Of a stretch of DNA of 64,000 nucleotides, positions 17,419 through 26,747 are shown one piece after another. How positions within the stretch are numbered: the first letter of the stretch is position 1; each line of letters opens with the position of its first letter. The position numbers and the translations under genes were made by a program. The notes under the pieces were generated by a model. That model was not told where the DNA came from, made no database searches, and worked only from the letters and a program-made list of their open reading frames with translations. This DNA comes from JBBPXY01 sp038200435 (GTDB lineage Bacteria; Actinomycetota; Thermoleophilia; Solirubrobacterales; Solirubrobacteraceae), in NCBI GenBank assembly GCA_038200435.1, contig JBBPXY010000015.1, forward strand, positions 1-64,000. The letters are read 5' to 3'.

Positions 17419-18195
17419 ATGCCTCATCCAGACGCCGATCCCGTGCGCTTCCGGCGCTTCTTGCCCGCGGAAGGGACCGTCACCGCGGCCGAGGCGGTTC
17501 GCGACGTCGTCCCGGACGGCGCCGGCGCGGAGGGTCGCCCGTATGTGGTGCTGAACATGGTTGCGACCGCCGACGGCCGCGCCGCCGTCAGCGGGCAGAC
17601 GAGCCAGATCGGCAACCGCGCCGACCGGGAGCTCTTCCATCAGCTGCGAACGCGGACCGACGCGGTGATGGCCGGCGCCGGCACGGTGCGCGCAGAGCGG
17701 TATCGCCGCCTCGTGCGGGATCCCGAACTGCGAGCGCAGCGCGAACGCGACGGCCTGCGCCCGGATCCGCTGGCGGTGATCGTCTCCGGAAGGCTTGACC
17801 TGCCGTCCGAGGACGTTCCCCTGTTGGGCGAGCCGGAGCAGACGGTGGCGATTCTCACTTCCTCCGAGCGTGTCGTCGAGGGTGCCTCGGCGAGCATCGA
17901 CTACCTCCGGTCGGCGGGCGAGACGCTCGACTTCGCCTCGCTGCTCTCCGAGTTGGGCGAGCGCCACGCGATTCGCTCCATCCTCTGCGAGGGAGGCCCG
18001 ACCCTCAACGGCGCACTGTTGGCCGAGGGCCTGGTCGACGAGCTCTTCCTCTCACTGGCGCCGAAGATCGCCGGCGGGCCGGATCCGTTGACCATCGTCG
18101 AGGGCAGCGAGTTGCCTGATCCAGCCGACATGGAGCTCACCTGGCTCCTCGAGTCCGGGGGGCACCTCTTCCTGCGCTACAGGTTGCGGCCATGA
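17419..18195 (+). CDS. RibD C-terminal-domain (DHFR-fold) reductase
   Basis: About 258 residues. An in-frame GTG at 17407 would add four residues. Motifs of the RibD_C/dihydrofolate-reductase-like fold are clear: PYVVLNMVATADGRAA, the IGNRADRELFHQLRTRTDAV helix, MAGAGTVRAERYRR and the NADPH-binding CEGGPTLNGALLAEGLVDEL. No deaminase domain is fused and no other riboflavin genes are nearby. The 3' end overlaps folK by 4 bp. Linkage to HPPK makes a pterin/folate reduction role plausible (a stand-in for DHFR), but this is inference. Confidence 0.85.
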   Translation: MPHPDADPVRFRRFLPAEGTVTAAEAVRDVVPDGAGAEGRPYVVLNMVATADGRAAVSGQTSQIGNRADRELFHQLRTRTDAVMAGAGTVRAERYRRLVRDPELRAQRERDGLRPDPLAVIVSGRLDLPSEDVPLLGEPEQTVAILTSSERVVEGASASIDYLRSAGETLDFASLLSELGERHAIRSILCEGGPTLNGALLAEGLVDELFLSLAPKIAGGPDPLTIVEGSELPDPADMELTWLLESGGHLFLRYRLRP

Positions 18196-18692
18196 CGCGC
18201 GCGGGATACCTCGGCCTGGGCTCCAACCTGGGGGAGCGGCGCGCGCACCTCGAGGCTGCCGTCGCCGAGTTGCGCCGGAGCGGAGTCGAGGTGGTGGCCG
18301 CATCTTCGGTCTACGACACCGAGCCCGTGGGAGAGGTGCTCGACCAGCCCGAGTTCCTCAACGCCTGCCTGCGGGTCAGGACCGCGCTCGAGCCCGAGGA
18401 ACTGCTCGACGTGTGCAAAGCCGCCGAGCGCGCCGTGGGTCGCGAGGCGGGGGGCCAGCCTCAGGGCCCGCGCGTGATCGACATCGACGTGCTCCTGCTC
18501 GGTGGCCTGACCTTCGCCTCGGAGCGGATGCGGATCCCCCACCCCGAGGTCAGCGGGCGCCGGTTCGTTCTCGTGCCGCTGCTCGAGCTCGACCCCGAGC
18601 TTGCGTTGCCCGACGGAACGCAACTGCGAGTCGCCCTGGAGAAGTTGGGGAATGGGCAGTGGGTGCGCCTTGCCGGTGCGCCTCTGAGCTGA
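18192..18692 (+). CDS. folK: 2-amino-4-hydroxy-6-hydroxymethyldihydropteridine pyrophosphokinase
   Basis: A 166-residue HPPK, the usual length. The family signatures are GYLGLGSNLGERRAHL at the N-terminus, the pterin-binding region (SVYDTEPVGEVLDQPEFLNAC) and the Mg/ATP motif GPRVIDIDVLLLG. IPHPEVSGRRFVLVPLLEL completes the core. It transfers pyrophosphate from ATP to the pterin alcohol in folate synthesis. It starts inside the stop of the RibD-like gene (ATGA). Confidence 0.95.
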   Translation: MTRAGYLGLGSNLGERRAHLEAAVAELRRSGVEVVAASSVYDTEPVGEVLDQPEFLNACLRVRTALEPEELLDVCKAAERAVGREAGGQPQGPRVIDIDVLLLGGLTFASERMRIPHPEVSGRRFVLVPLLELDPELALPDGTQLRVALEKLGNGQWVRLAGAPLS

Positions 18693-18714
18693 TCGAGCCG
18701 GCCCTAGCGGCCGG

Positions 18715-18795
18715 GACGTGTCGGTGACCTACATGGGGAACTCGGTGCTCCAGCCGTCGTCGACGGCGACGCTGACGGTGCGAGTGCGACGGTAG
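18715..18795 (+). pseudogene. Possible relic of the C-terminal end of an Ig-like (Big_3/5) domain protein
   Basis: An open stretch reads DVSVTYMGNSVL, then QPSSTATLTVRVRR and a stop. This is the last-strand pattern (VTYxGNSxLxPSSxATxTV) of bacterial Ig-like domains that end cell-surface proteins. Nothing upstream extends it, because folK occupies the preceding DNA. If real, it is the tail of a deleted gene next to tRNA-Met. Confidence 0.3.
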
Positions 18796-18808
18796 GCTTG
18801 CCGATCAA

Positions 18809-18882
18809 GGCTCCGTAGCTCAGCTGGTTAGAGCGCACGGCTCATAATCGTGAGGTCCCTGGTTCGAGTCCAGGCGGAGCTA
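18809..18882 (+). tRNA. tRNA-Met (anticodon CAT)
   Basis: The cloverleaf is complete. The acceptor GGCTCCG/CGGAGCT has a G1-U72 wobble; the D-arm is GCTC/GAGC, the anticodon arm CACGG-CTCATAA-TCGTG and the T-arm CCTGG-TTCGAGT-CCAGG. Anticodon CAT. Pairing at position 1-72 and the overall sequence suit an elongator Met tRNA rather than the initiator; an Ile2 (lysidine) tRNA is a less likely alternative. CCA is not encoded. Confidence 0.92.
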
Positions 18883-18958
18883 CTTCGCCCGCAACTCCAC
18901 TTGCACTCGGGGGTTGAAGTGGTAGGTCCAAACCCGCCACCCCTCTGGAGCAACTTCC

Positions 18959-19336
18959 ATGCGCAAGCTCGTCCTCTTCGTTCTTCTCGCCGTCGCGCTT
19001 GTCGTGCCGGCTCTTGCCCTCGCCTCGGGCGGTAGTCATGACTCGAAGGACGGCCATCACCGTGCCGGTCACGGCGTCGCCAAGGCCGCCATCGCCGCCT
19101 GCCAGTCCGAGCGCACCGCTGACGCCGCCGCGTTCAAGACCAAGTACGCCAACGAGAAGGGCAAGAAGGCCTTCCGCCGTTGCGTCAAGCAGCACGTGCG
19201 TAGCGCCAAGAAGGCGTGCCGCGCGGAGCGGAAGTCGGACAAGGCGGCCTTCAAGACCAAGTACGGCGATGCCAAGGGCAAGCATGCCGGCCGCCGCTGC
19301 GTTCGCCAGCACAGCGGCGACGCGATCTCCTCCTAG
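18959..19336 (+). CDS. Secreted small protein with a duplicated Cys/Lys-rich motif
   Basis: A 125-residue protein with a signal peptide (MRKLVLFVLLAVALVVPALALA) and a His/Asp/Ser-rich linker. Two copies of a roughly 35-residue unit follow: each starts C-x2-ER-x-(A/S)D, continues AAFKTKY, and ends RRCV(K/R)QH. Each unit holds two cysteines about 30 apart, consistent with one disulfide per unit or a helical hairpin. The charge is strongly positive. I recognise no characterised family. It is monocistronic, with a tRNA upstream and a strong terminator downstream. Confidence 0.75.
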   Translation: MRKLVLFVLLAVALVVPALALASGGSHDSKDGHHRAGHGVAKAAIAACQSERTADAAAFKTKYANEKGKKAFRRCVKQHVRSAKKACRAERKSDKAAFKTKYGDAKGKHAGRRCVRQHSGDAISS

Positions 19337-19353
19337 GGAACAGCGCGGATCCA

Positions 19354-19403
19354 CGCCCGCCCGCGGCTGCTCCAGCAGCGCCGCGGGCGGGCGCCGTCGT
19401 TTT
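19354..19403 (+). terminator. Intrinsic terminator after the secreted Cys-repeat gene
   Basis: A 14-bp GC stem (CGCCCGCCCGCGGC with GCCGCGGGCGGGCG) and loop is followed by GTCGTTTT. It separates the secreted-protein gene from the downstream formimidoyltransferase operon. Confidence 0.8.
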
Positions 19404-19434
19404 CGACACCCCGGCCGGGGGGTAGCGACACCAC

Positions 19435-20331
19435 GTGTCCCCGGATCTGCAACAGCGGTGTCCGCTTCTCGCGGTCCCCAACTTCTCGGAGGGGCGCGAC
19501 GACGCGATCCTCGAGGCGATCGGCGACGCGCTGGGCGCCGGGGACGGAGTGCGCCTGCTCGACGTCCACCGCGACGCCGACCACAACCGCTCGGTCTTCA
19601 CGCTCGCTGGCGGACCGGCGGCACTCGCTCCGGCCCTCGTAAACGGGGCGCGTGCGGCGCTCGAGCGCGTCTCGATTCCCGATCACGCGGGCGTGCACCC
19701 GCGCGTGGGAGTGCTCGACGTTGCCCCGATCGTCCATCTGCATGACGCAGATCGCGGCGCTGCATGCGCCGAAGCGCTCGTGCTGGGGGAGGAGCTGGGT
19801 CGCGAGCTCGGCCTGCCGGTCCTGCTCTACGGGGCGCTCGCCTCGGGACGCACACGGGCCGACCTGCGGCGCGGCGGCCCCGAGGCGCTGGGGGCGCGGC
19901 TCGCGTCGGGCGAGCTGCGCGCCGACTTTGGCCCGTCCAGGCTGCACCCCCGCGGCGGTGCTGTGCTGGTCGGCGCGCGGCCTCCGCTCGTGGCGTTCAA
20001 CCTCGAGCTGGCTCCTCCGGCGAGACTGGAGGAAGCCCAGCAGATCGCCGCGCGCGTGCGCGAAGGCGGCGCGGAAGGCCTCCCCGGGGTGCGCGCCATT
20101 GGGCTCGAGCTCCCCTCGAGCGGGGTGGCGCAGGTCTCGTTCAACGTCGAGGACCCGACCCGCGTGCCGCTCGCGACGCTGGTCGAGGCAGTCGGCCGTC
20201 ACGCCGAGATCGCGGCCGCCGAGCTCGTCGGCCTCGCCCCCGAGGCGGCGCTGGGGGGGTTCCCGCCCGACCTGCCGATGCCGGGGTTCGACCCGGAGCG
20301 CCACGTGATCGAACACGCGCTCAGTCTCTAA
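19435..20331 (+). CDS. Glutamate formimidoyltransferase (FtcD N-terminal type)
   Basis: A 298-residue protein with a GTG start. It aligns with the formiminotransferase half of FTCD: the N-terminal VPNFSEGRDDAILEAI, LLDVHRDADHNRSVFTLAG (including the conserved DHNRSV), GVHPRVGVLDVAPIVHL (His-Pro-Arg-hG-D substrate loop) and the later GPSRLHPRGGAVLVGARPPL. The family moves a formimino group from formiminoglutamate to tetrahydrofolate. There is no fused cyclodeaminase domain. No other histidine-degradation genes are near, so the physiological role is uncertain. Confidence 0.9.
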   Translation: MSPDLQQRCPLLAVPNFSEGRDDAILEAIGDALGAGDGVRLLDVHRDADHNRSVFTLAGGPAALAPALVNGARAALERVSIPDHAGVHPRVGVLDVAPIVHLHDADRGAACAEALVLGEELGRELGLPVLLYGALASGRTRADLRRGGPEALGARLASGELRADFGPSRLHPRGGAVLVGARPPLVAFNLELAPPARLEEAQQIAARVREGGAEGLPGVRAIGLELPSSGVAQVSFNVEDPTRVPLATLVEAVGRHAEIAAAELVGLAPEAALGGFPPDLPMPGFDPERHVIEHALSL

Positions 20332-20342
20332 GCTCCGTCACG

Positions 20343-20690
20343 ATGGCCCAGACCAAGAAGAAGCGGCGCTCCAAGCACCGGGGCAACGCCGCCGGCTCCG
20401 TCGAAGCGCGCGGGCGCACCGGCCGCCGTCCCCGTCCCGAGGAGAACAAGGCCGCCGCGCGCACACAGGGCCGGCGTGATCGCCTGACCAAGCCTCCGAC
20501 CTGGCGCAGCTCGGCCATCCGCGCAGCTCTGACGGCCGCCGTCCTCTTCCCGATCCTGCTGCTGCTCCTGAAGGCCCCAGCGGCCACCGCGGGCGTGATG
20601 ACGGTCGTCGCCTTCGGCATCTACGTGCCGATGAGCTACTACACCGACCTCTTCGTCTTCCGCCGCCGCGAGCGCAAGAAGGCGGCATGA
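20343..20690 (+). CDS. Small membrane protein with a basic N-terminus
   Basis: A 115-residue protein. The first 60 residues are very Lys/Arg-rich (MAQTKKKRRSKHRG and onward), followed by two TM helices (AALTAAVLFPILLLLL and TAGVMTVVAFGIYVPMSYYT) and a short basic C-terminal tail. The ATG is 11 bp after the previous stop, and its own stop overlaps the MBL hydrolase start (ATGA), so translation is coupled. I do not recognise a function. Confidence 0.75.
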   Translation: MAQTKKKRRSKHRGNAAGSVEARGRTGRRPRPEENKAAARTQGRRDRLTKPPTWRSSAIRAALTAAVLFPILLLLLKAPAATAGVMTVVAFGIYVPMSYYTDLFVFRRRERKKAA

Positions 20691-21331
20691 TCGAAGTCCA
20701 GTCGTTGACGGTCGGGATGGTGCAGGAGAACTGCTACCTCGTCCGCCTTGCGGGGTCCGACCGGGTCGTGATCATCGATCCGGGCGATGAGCCCGACCGC
20801 CTGCTCGGCGCGATCCGCGATCTCGGCGTGACCCTCGAGGCAATCCTCCTCACCCACACGCACTTCGACCATGTCGGCGCCGTCGCACCGGTGGCGCGGG
20901 CGACCGGCGCGCCCGTGTGGTGCCCCGAGCTTGAGGTGCCGGTGCTCGCCGACATCATGTCCTTCGTTCCGTGGCCGGGGTTCGGCCCCTTCGAGTCCTA
21001 CGACGCCGACCACACCGTGCGCGGAGGGGAGACGCTCGAGCTCGCGGGGATGTCGTTCGAAGTGCTCTTCACACCCGGCCACTCACCGGGCCACGTGACC
21101 TACGCGGTGCGCGAAGAATCGGCGCTTTTCTCGGGCGACGTGCTGTTCGAGGGTTCGGTGGGCCGCGTCGATCTTCCCGGCGGCGACTGGCCGACGCTCC
21201 TCACATCGATCACGACGCTGGTCGAGGAGTTCCCGGCCGAAACGGTCGTGTACCCGGGGCACATGGGCGTCACCACGCTCGGGCGAGAGCGCCAGAGCAA
21301 CCCGTTCTTGCGCGAGCTAAGCGCTTCGTGA
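20687..21331 (+). CDS. MBL-fold metallohydrolase (glyoxalase II-like)
   Basis: A 214-residue metallo-beta-lactamase-fold protein. The metal motif is THTHFDHVG (HxHxDH). The third His is in FTPGHSPGH, the bridging Asp in LFSGDVLFEGSVGRVDLPGG, and the last His in VYPGHMG. This is the standard YcbL/GloB-like small hydrolase often placed before hisS. A thiolester substrate is likely but unknown. It overlaps the previous and next genes by 4 bp, so it sits in a translationally coupled chain. Confidence 0.9.
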   Translation: MIEVQSLTVGMVQENCYLVRLAGSDRVVIIDPGDEPDRLLGAIRDLGVTLEAILLTHTHFDHVGAVAPVARATGAPVWCPELEVPVLADIMSFVPWPGFGPFESYDADHTVRGGETLELAGMSFEVLFTPGHSPGHVTYAVREESALFSGDVLFEGSVGRVDLPGGDWPTLLTSITTLVEEFPAETVVYPGHMGVTTLGRERQSNPFLRELSAS

Positions 21332-22568
21332 GCGCGCGCCTGCAGGCGCCGCGCGGCACGTTCGACGTGCTGCCTGAGGACTCCGCGCGCCGCTCCGAGC
21401 TCGAGAGCACGGCTCGCCGGCTGCTCGAAGCCGCCGGATACCGCCGAATCGAGACGCCCACGTTTGAGGCCACCGAGCTCTTCGCCCGCGGAGTGGGGGA
21501 GGCCACCGACATCGTGCAGAAGGAGATGTACTCCTTCGACGACGGAGGCGGGCGATCGCTCACACTACGTCCCGAGGGCACGGCACCCGTCTGCCGCGCC
21601 TACCTCGAGCACGGGATGCACAAGCTGCCCCAGCCCGTGCGCCTTTGGTACGCAAGCTCGTTCTTCCGCCGCGAGCGCGCGCAGGCCGGGCGCTTTCGCC
21701 AGTTCTGGCAGGTGGGCGCCGAGGCGATCGGCTCCGATGACCCCGCGCTCGACGCCGAGACGATCCTGCTGCTCGCCGAGCTGCTCGACGCTGTCGGGGT
21801 GCGCGGCACGCGGTTGCGCATCGGCTCGCTCGGTAGTGCGGAGACCCGCGCCACCTACCGCGAGGAGCTAGCCGCTCACCTGCGCGCGCACGAGAGCGAG
21901 CTCTCCGACGAGGTCCGCGCCCGGATCGACTTGAACCCGCTGCGCGCCTTCGACGCTGATCACGCGGGTACGCGCCGGGTGATGGAGACCGCGCCCCGGC
22001 TCTTCGACCGGCTCTCCGGCGAAGACGCCCAGCACTTCGCGCAGGTGTGCGCCGCGCTCGACGACGCCGGCCAGCCCTACGTTCTCGACACCACGCTCGT
22101 GCGCGGTCTCGACTACTACACGCGCACGCTGTACGAGTTCACCTCCGACGAGCTCGGAGCCCAGAGCGGCGTGGGGGGCGGTGGGCGCTACGACGGGTTG
22201 GTCGAGCAGCTCGGCGGTTCCGCGACGCCCGGCGTCGGGTGGGCGGCCGGGATCGAGCGCATGCTGCTCGCGGGCGGCGACTCGGAGAATGCAGCGCCGG
22301 TGGTCGACCTGCTCGTGGCGCCCGGCGAGGGCCGGTCTCGCCTTCTCGCCTCGCGGCTGGCGCTGCAGGCACGACGCGCGGGGCTGACCGCCGAGCTCGA
22401 GGCCGGCGGTCGCTCGCGCAAAGGCCAGCTCAAGCACGCCGATCGCATCGGCGCCCGCTGGGTGGCGCTGGTCGACGAAGAGGCGGTGTCGCTCAAGGAC
22501 ATGGGCTCGGGCGAGCAGCGCGAGATCGCCCCCGGCGATCTCGTAGACGCGGTTGCGGAGCCGGCAAC

Positions 22569-22572
<4 letters not shown>
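21328..22572 (+). CDS. hisS: Histidyl-tRNA synthetase
   Basis: A 414-residue class II synthetase with a GTG start overlapping the upstream TGA. Motif 1 (APRGTFDVLPEDSARR) is near the N-terminus. Motif 2 is FFRRERAQAGRFRQFWQVGAE. The His-specific loops are RGLDYYTRTLYEF and GVGGGGRYDGL, and motif 3 is GVGWAAGIERML. The C-terminal anticodon-binding domain has the HGTP fold. It charges tRNA-His. The linkage hisS-aspS with GTGA overlap is common in high-GC bacteria. Confidence 0.97.
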
Positions 22573-24359
<1,787 letters not shown>

Positions 24360-24392
24360 CGCTCCGGGGCCTACCTGCCGATCACTACCGCG

Positions 24393-25103
24393 ATGTCACA
24401 GATATCGCGTCCGGTCCTCATCGCCCTCATCGCCGCCTTCGCCTTCGCGGGCGTCTGGTTCGTCGCGCTGCGTCCGAAGGGCGACAGCGGCTCATCCACC
24501 TCATCGCCCTCCGCGCACAGCGCGCCCGGCGAGACCGGTCTGAAGCGCGCCGTCGACAAGGCTCACGGCGTCGTCAACGATTCCAACCGCGCCCAGGGCG
24601 TGCCGCACCCGATCGCCCCGGCGGCCATGAAGCCCCCCGGTGCCGCGCCGAGCGCCACGGCTCCTGCGCCGGCCTCGCCCGGTGCTGTGGCTCGTTCCAA
24701 GACTCCTCCCTCGCGCTACCACGGCGGCGTCGGGCGCGTAGAGCGAGCGCTCGCCGCGCATCACACCGTCGCCATCCTCTTCTACAACCCCGCGGCCTCC
24801 GACGATCGCGCGGTGAGAGGGGTGCTCGACCACGTCGACCGCCGTCAAGGCCGCGTCGATACCTTCGCTGCACCGGTCTCCCAGCTCTCGCGCTACGGGC
24901 CCATCACGACGAAGGTGGCTGTGTTTGGCTCGCCCACCGTCGTAATCGTCGATCCGGCGGGCCAAGCCAGTGCTCTCACCGGGTTCGTTGACCGGCTCGA
25001 GATGCAGCAGCGCATCGACGACGCGGTGGGCCCGATTGCTCATCTGCGCGACCAGCGTCGCGGCGCTCATCGCGCGCGCCGCGGTCACTCGCGCCGCCGC
25101 TAA
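24393..25103 (+). CDS. Membrane-anchored thioredoxin-like-fold protein, unknown function
   Basis: A 236-residue protein. One N-terminal TM anchor (residues 7-25) is followed by a Ser/Pro/Ala linker to about residue 110 and a roughly 90-residue domain with a thioredoxin-like order: strand VAILFYNPAASDDRAVRG, helix, strand, then GSPTVVIVDPAGQASALTGF, where SPT resembles the cis-Pro loop. There is no CxxC, so redox catalysis is unlikely. It ends in a basic His/Arg tail. It sits between aspS and the MnmA fusion. Confidence 0.65.
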   Translation: MSQISRPVLIALIAAFAFAGVWFVALRPKGDSGSSTSSPSAHSAPGETGLKRAVDKAHGVVNDSNRAQGVPHPIAPAAMKPPGAAPSATAPAPASPGAVARSKTPPSRYHGGVGRVERALAAHHTVAILFYNPAASDDRAVRGVLDHVDRRQGRVDTFAAPVSQLSRYGPITTKVAVFGSPTVVIVDPAGQASALTGFVDRLEMQQRIDDAVGPIAHLRDQRRGAHRARRGHSRRR

Positions 25104-25131
25104 CAGGCGCAGCGCGCGGCATACTGGCCGC

Positions 25132-26583
25132 GTGGATCTGGAGCGCTTCGAGCAGCATCTCCGATCGCCCGTGGGGCGGGGCGGCGAGATACCCGGCGCC
25201 TACACGGGAGCGGCCGGCGGAGCCGCCTGCGGTGACCTGGTGCGAATCTCGCTCGCGGTCGAGGGGGAGCGCGTGCGCGACGCGAGCTTCGACGCCTCAG
25301 GCTGCGGGGCGATCATCGCCGCCGGCAGTGCCGCCGTCGAGCTCCTGCGCGGGAGCCACGTGCTCGACGCGGCGCGCGTCGGGCCTGGAGAGATAGCGGC
25401 CGAGCTCGGCGGCCTCTCGCCCGGAAAGCTGCACGCCGCCGACCTGGCCGCCGACGCTCTGCACCGGGCTTTGGGCGCAGCCGCGCGAGCGGATGCCCAC
25501 CTGACCGCACGGCCCGGCCGCGTGCTGGTGGCGATGAGCGGAGGCGTCGACTCGGCCGCCGCGGCGCTGCTCTGCGCCCGCGAGGACGGCGCCCAGGTCG
25601 CCGCGGTGACGCTCGAGCTCTGGTCCGATGCCGAGAACGACCCCGAGGGATCGTGCTGCTCGGCCTCGGCTGTGCGTGTCGCGCGCTCTCTGGCTCACCG
25701 CATGGGGATGCCTCACTTCACCCTCGATCTGCGCGAGGAGTTCCGCGCCGGGGTGGTCGCGCCGTTCCTTGCCGGCCACGGGGCGGGGGAGACCCCCAAC
25801 CCGTGCGTGGGGTGCAACGGCCACGTCAGGCTCGACGCGATGCTGGACTTCGCCTCTTCGCTGGGTGCCGGGCAACTGGCGACGGGGCACTACGCACGCG
25901 TGGAGCGGCGCGACGACGCTGGAGCCCTGTTGCGCGCGCCCGCCGACGCCGACAAGGATCAGACCTACATGCTCGCGGCACTCGAGCCGAACTCGCTGCG
26001 GCGATTGCGCTTTCCTCTCGGCGACTTGACCAAGCCCGCGGTGCGGGAGCTCGCCCGAGCCGCTGACCTGCCCGTAGCGGAGAAGCCCGATTCGCAGGAC
26101 CTCTGCTTCCTGGCCGGCACCGACCGGGCGAGCTTCCTGCGCCGCCACGGGGGCGCTGCCGAGCGGGAGGGCGACCTCGTCGACGCGAGCGGCGCCGTGC
26201 TCGGGCGTCATGCCGGGCACCAGCGCTTCACCGTCGGCCAGCGCCGGGGGATCGGCGTAGCCGCGGCCGAGCCGCTGTATGTGCTTTCGACCGACGCCGC
26301 GTCCAACCGCGTCGTCATCGGCCCTCGCGCCGGCCTGCGCTCCAACCGCGTAGCCGTGCGCGGCGCCAGGCTGTTTCGCGACGGCGCGCGCGTCGACAGG
26401 GTGAAGCTTCGCTACCGGTCCCGTGCGTTGCCCGCCCGCGTGGCGGGCGACGCGGCTTCGGGCGCTCATCGCCGGCTTGCCCTCGAGCTCGCCGAGCCCG
26501 CCGACGGCGCCGCTCCGGGTCAGCTGGCCTGCCTCATGGAGGGTGACCTAGTGGTCGGCTGGGGCACGATCACCCGCGCGTAG
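25132..26583 (+). CDS. mnmA: IscU/NifU-like domain fused to tRNA 2-thiouridylase MnmA
   Basis: A 483-residue protein with a GTG start. Residues 1-120 are an IscU/NifU-N scaffold-like domain: Cys33 (AACGDL) and Cys58 (DASGCGA) match the first two cluster ligands, but the third site (KLHAADLAADAL) has Ala102 where IscU has Cys. Residues 130-483 are MnmA. The PP-loop SGGVDS is at 136-141. Cys225 and Cys228 lie in NPCVGCN, and the second catalytic Cys is Cys325 (SQDLCFLAG). The C-terminal RNA/ligand domain includes GQRRGIGV. MnmA thiolates U34 of Lys/Glu/Gln tRNAs. Three Cys in a CxxC plus C arrangement fit the Fe-S-dependent MnmA class, so the fused scaffold may help load the cluster (inference). 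Confidence 0.92.
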   Translation: MDLERFEQHLRSPVGRGGEIPGAYTGAAGGAACGDLVRISLAVEGERVRDASFDASGCGAIIAAGSAAVELLRGSHVLDAARVGPGEIAAELGGLSPGKLHAADLAADALHRALGAAARADAHLTARPGRVLVAMSGGVDSAAAALLCAREDGAQVAAVTLELWSDAENDPEGSCCSASAVRVARSLAHRMGMPHFTLDLREEFRAGVVAPFLAGHGAGETPNPCVGCNGHVRLDAMLDFASSLGAGQLATGHYARVERRDDAGALLRAPADADKDQTYMLAALEPNSLRRLRFPLGDLTKPAVRELARAADLPVAEKPDSQDLCFLAGTDRASFLRRHGGAAEREGDLVDASGAVLGRHAGHQRFTVGQRRGIGVAAAEPLYVLSTDAASNRVVIGPRAGLRSNRVAVRGARLFRDGARVDRVKLRYRSRALPARVAGDAASGAHRRLALELAEPADGAAPGQLACLMEGDLVVGWGTITRA

Positions 26584-26747
26584 AACTCTCACCTGGACCC
26601 CTACCCGCTCGGCCCGAGCGCGAAGTACCCGAAGGTGACCCCTGAGCGTGCTCCCCGGCGGGGTTTGCTGATCATTCGGCCCGCTCCGAGCGGCTCATCG
26701 CCGGGCGGACTGGACCGGCCCGCCACCTACACTCCACGCCGCCTGTG

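Noticed and set aside
26584..26747. A T-box leader upstream of alaS
   Set aside because: No specifier loop or T-box (UGGN) antiterminator sequence can be recognised; only a weak CCCCGGCGGGG hairpin.
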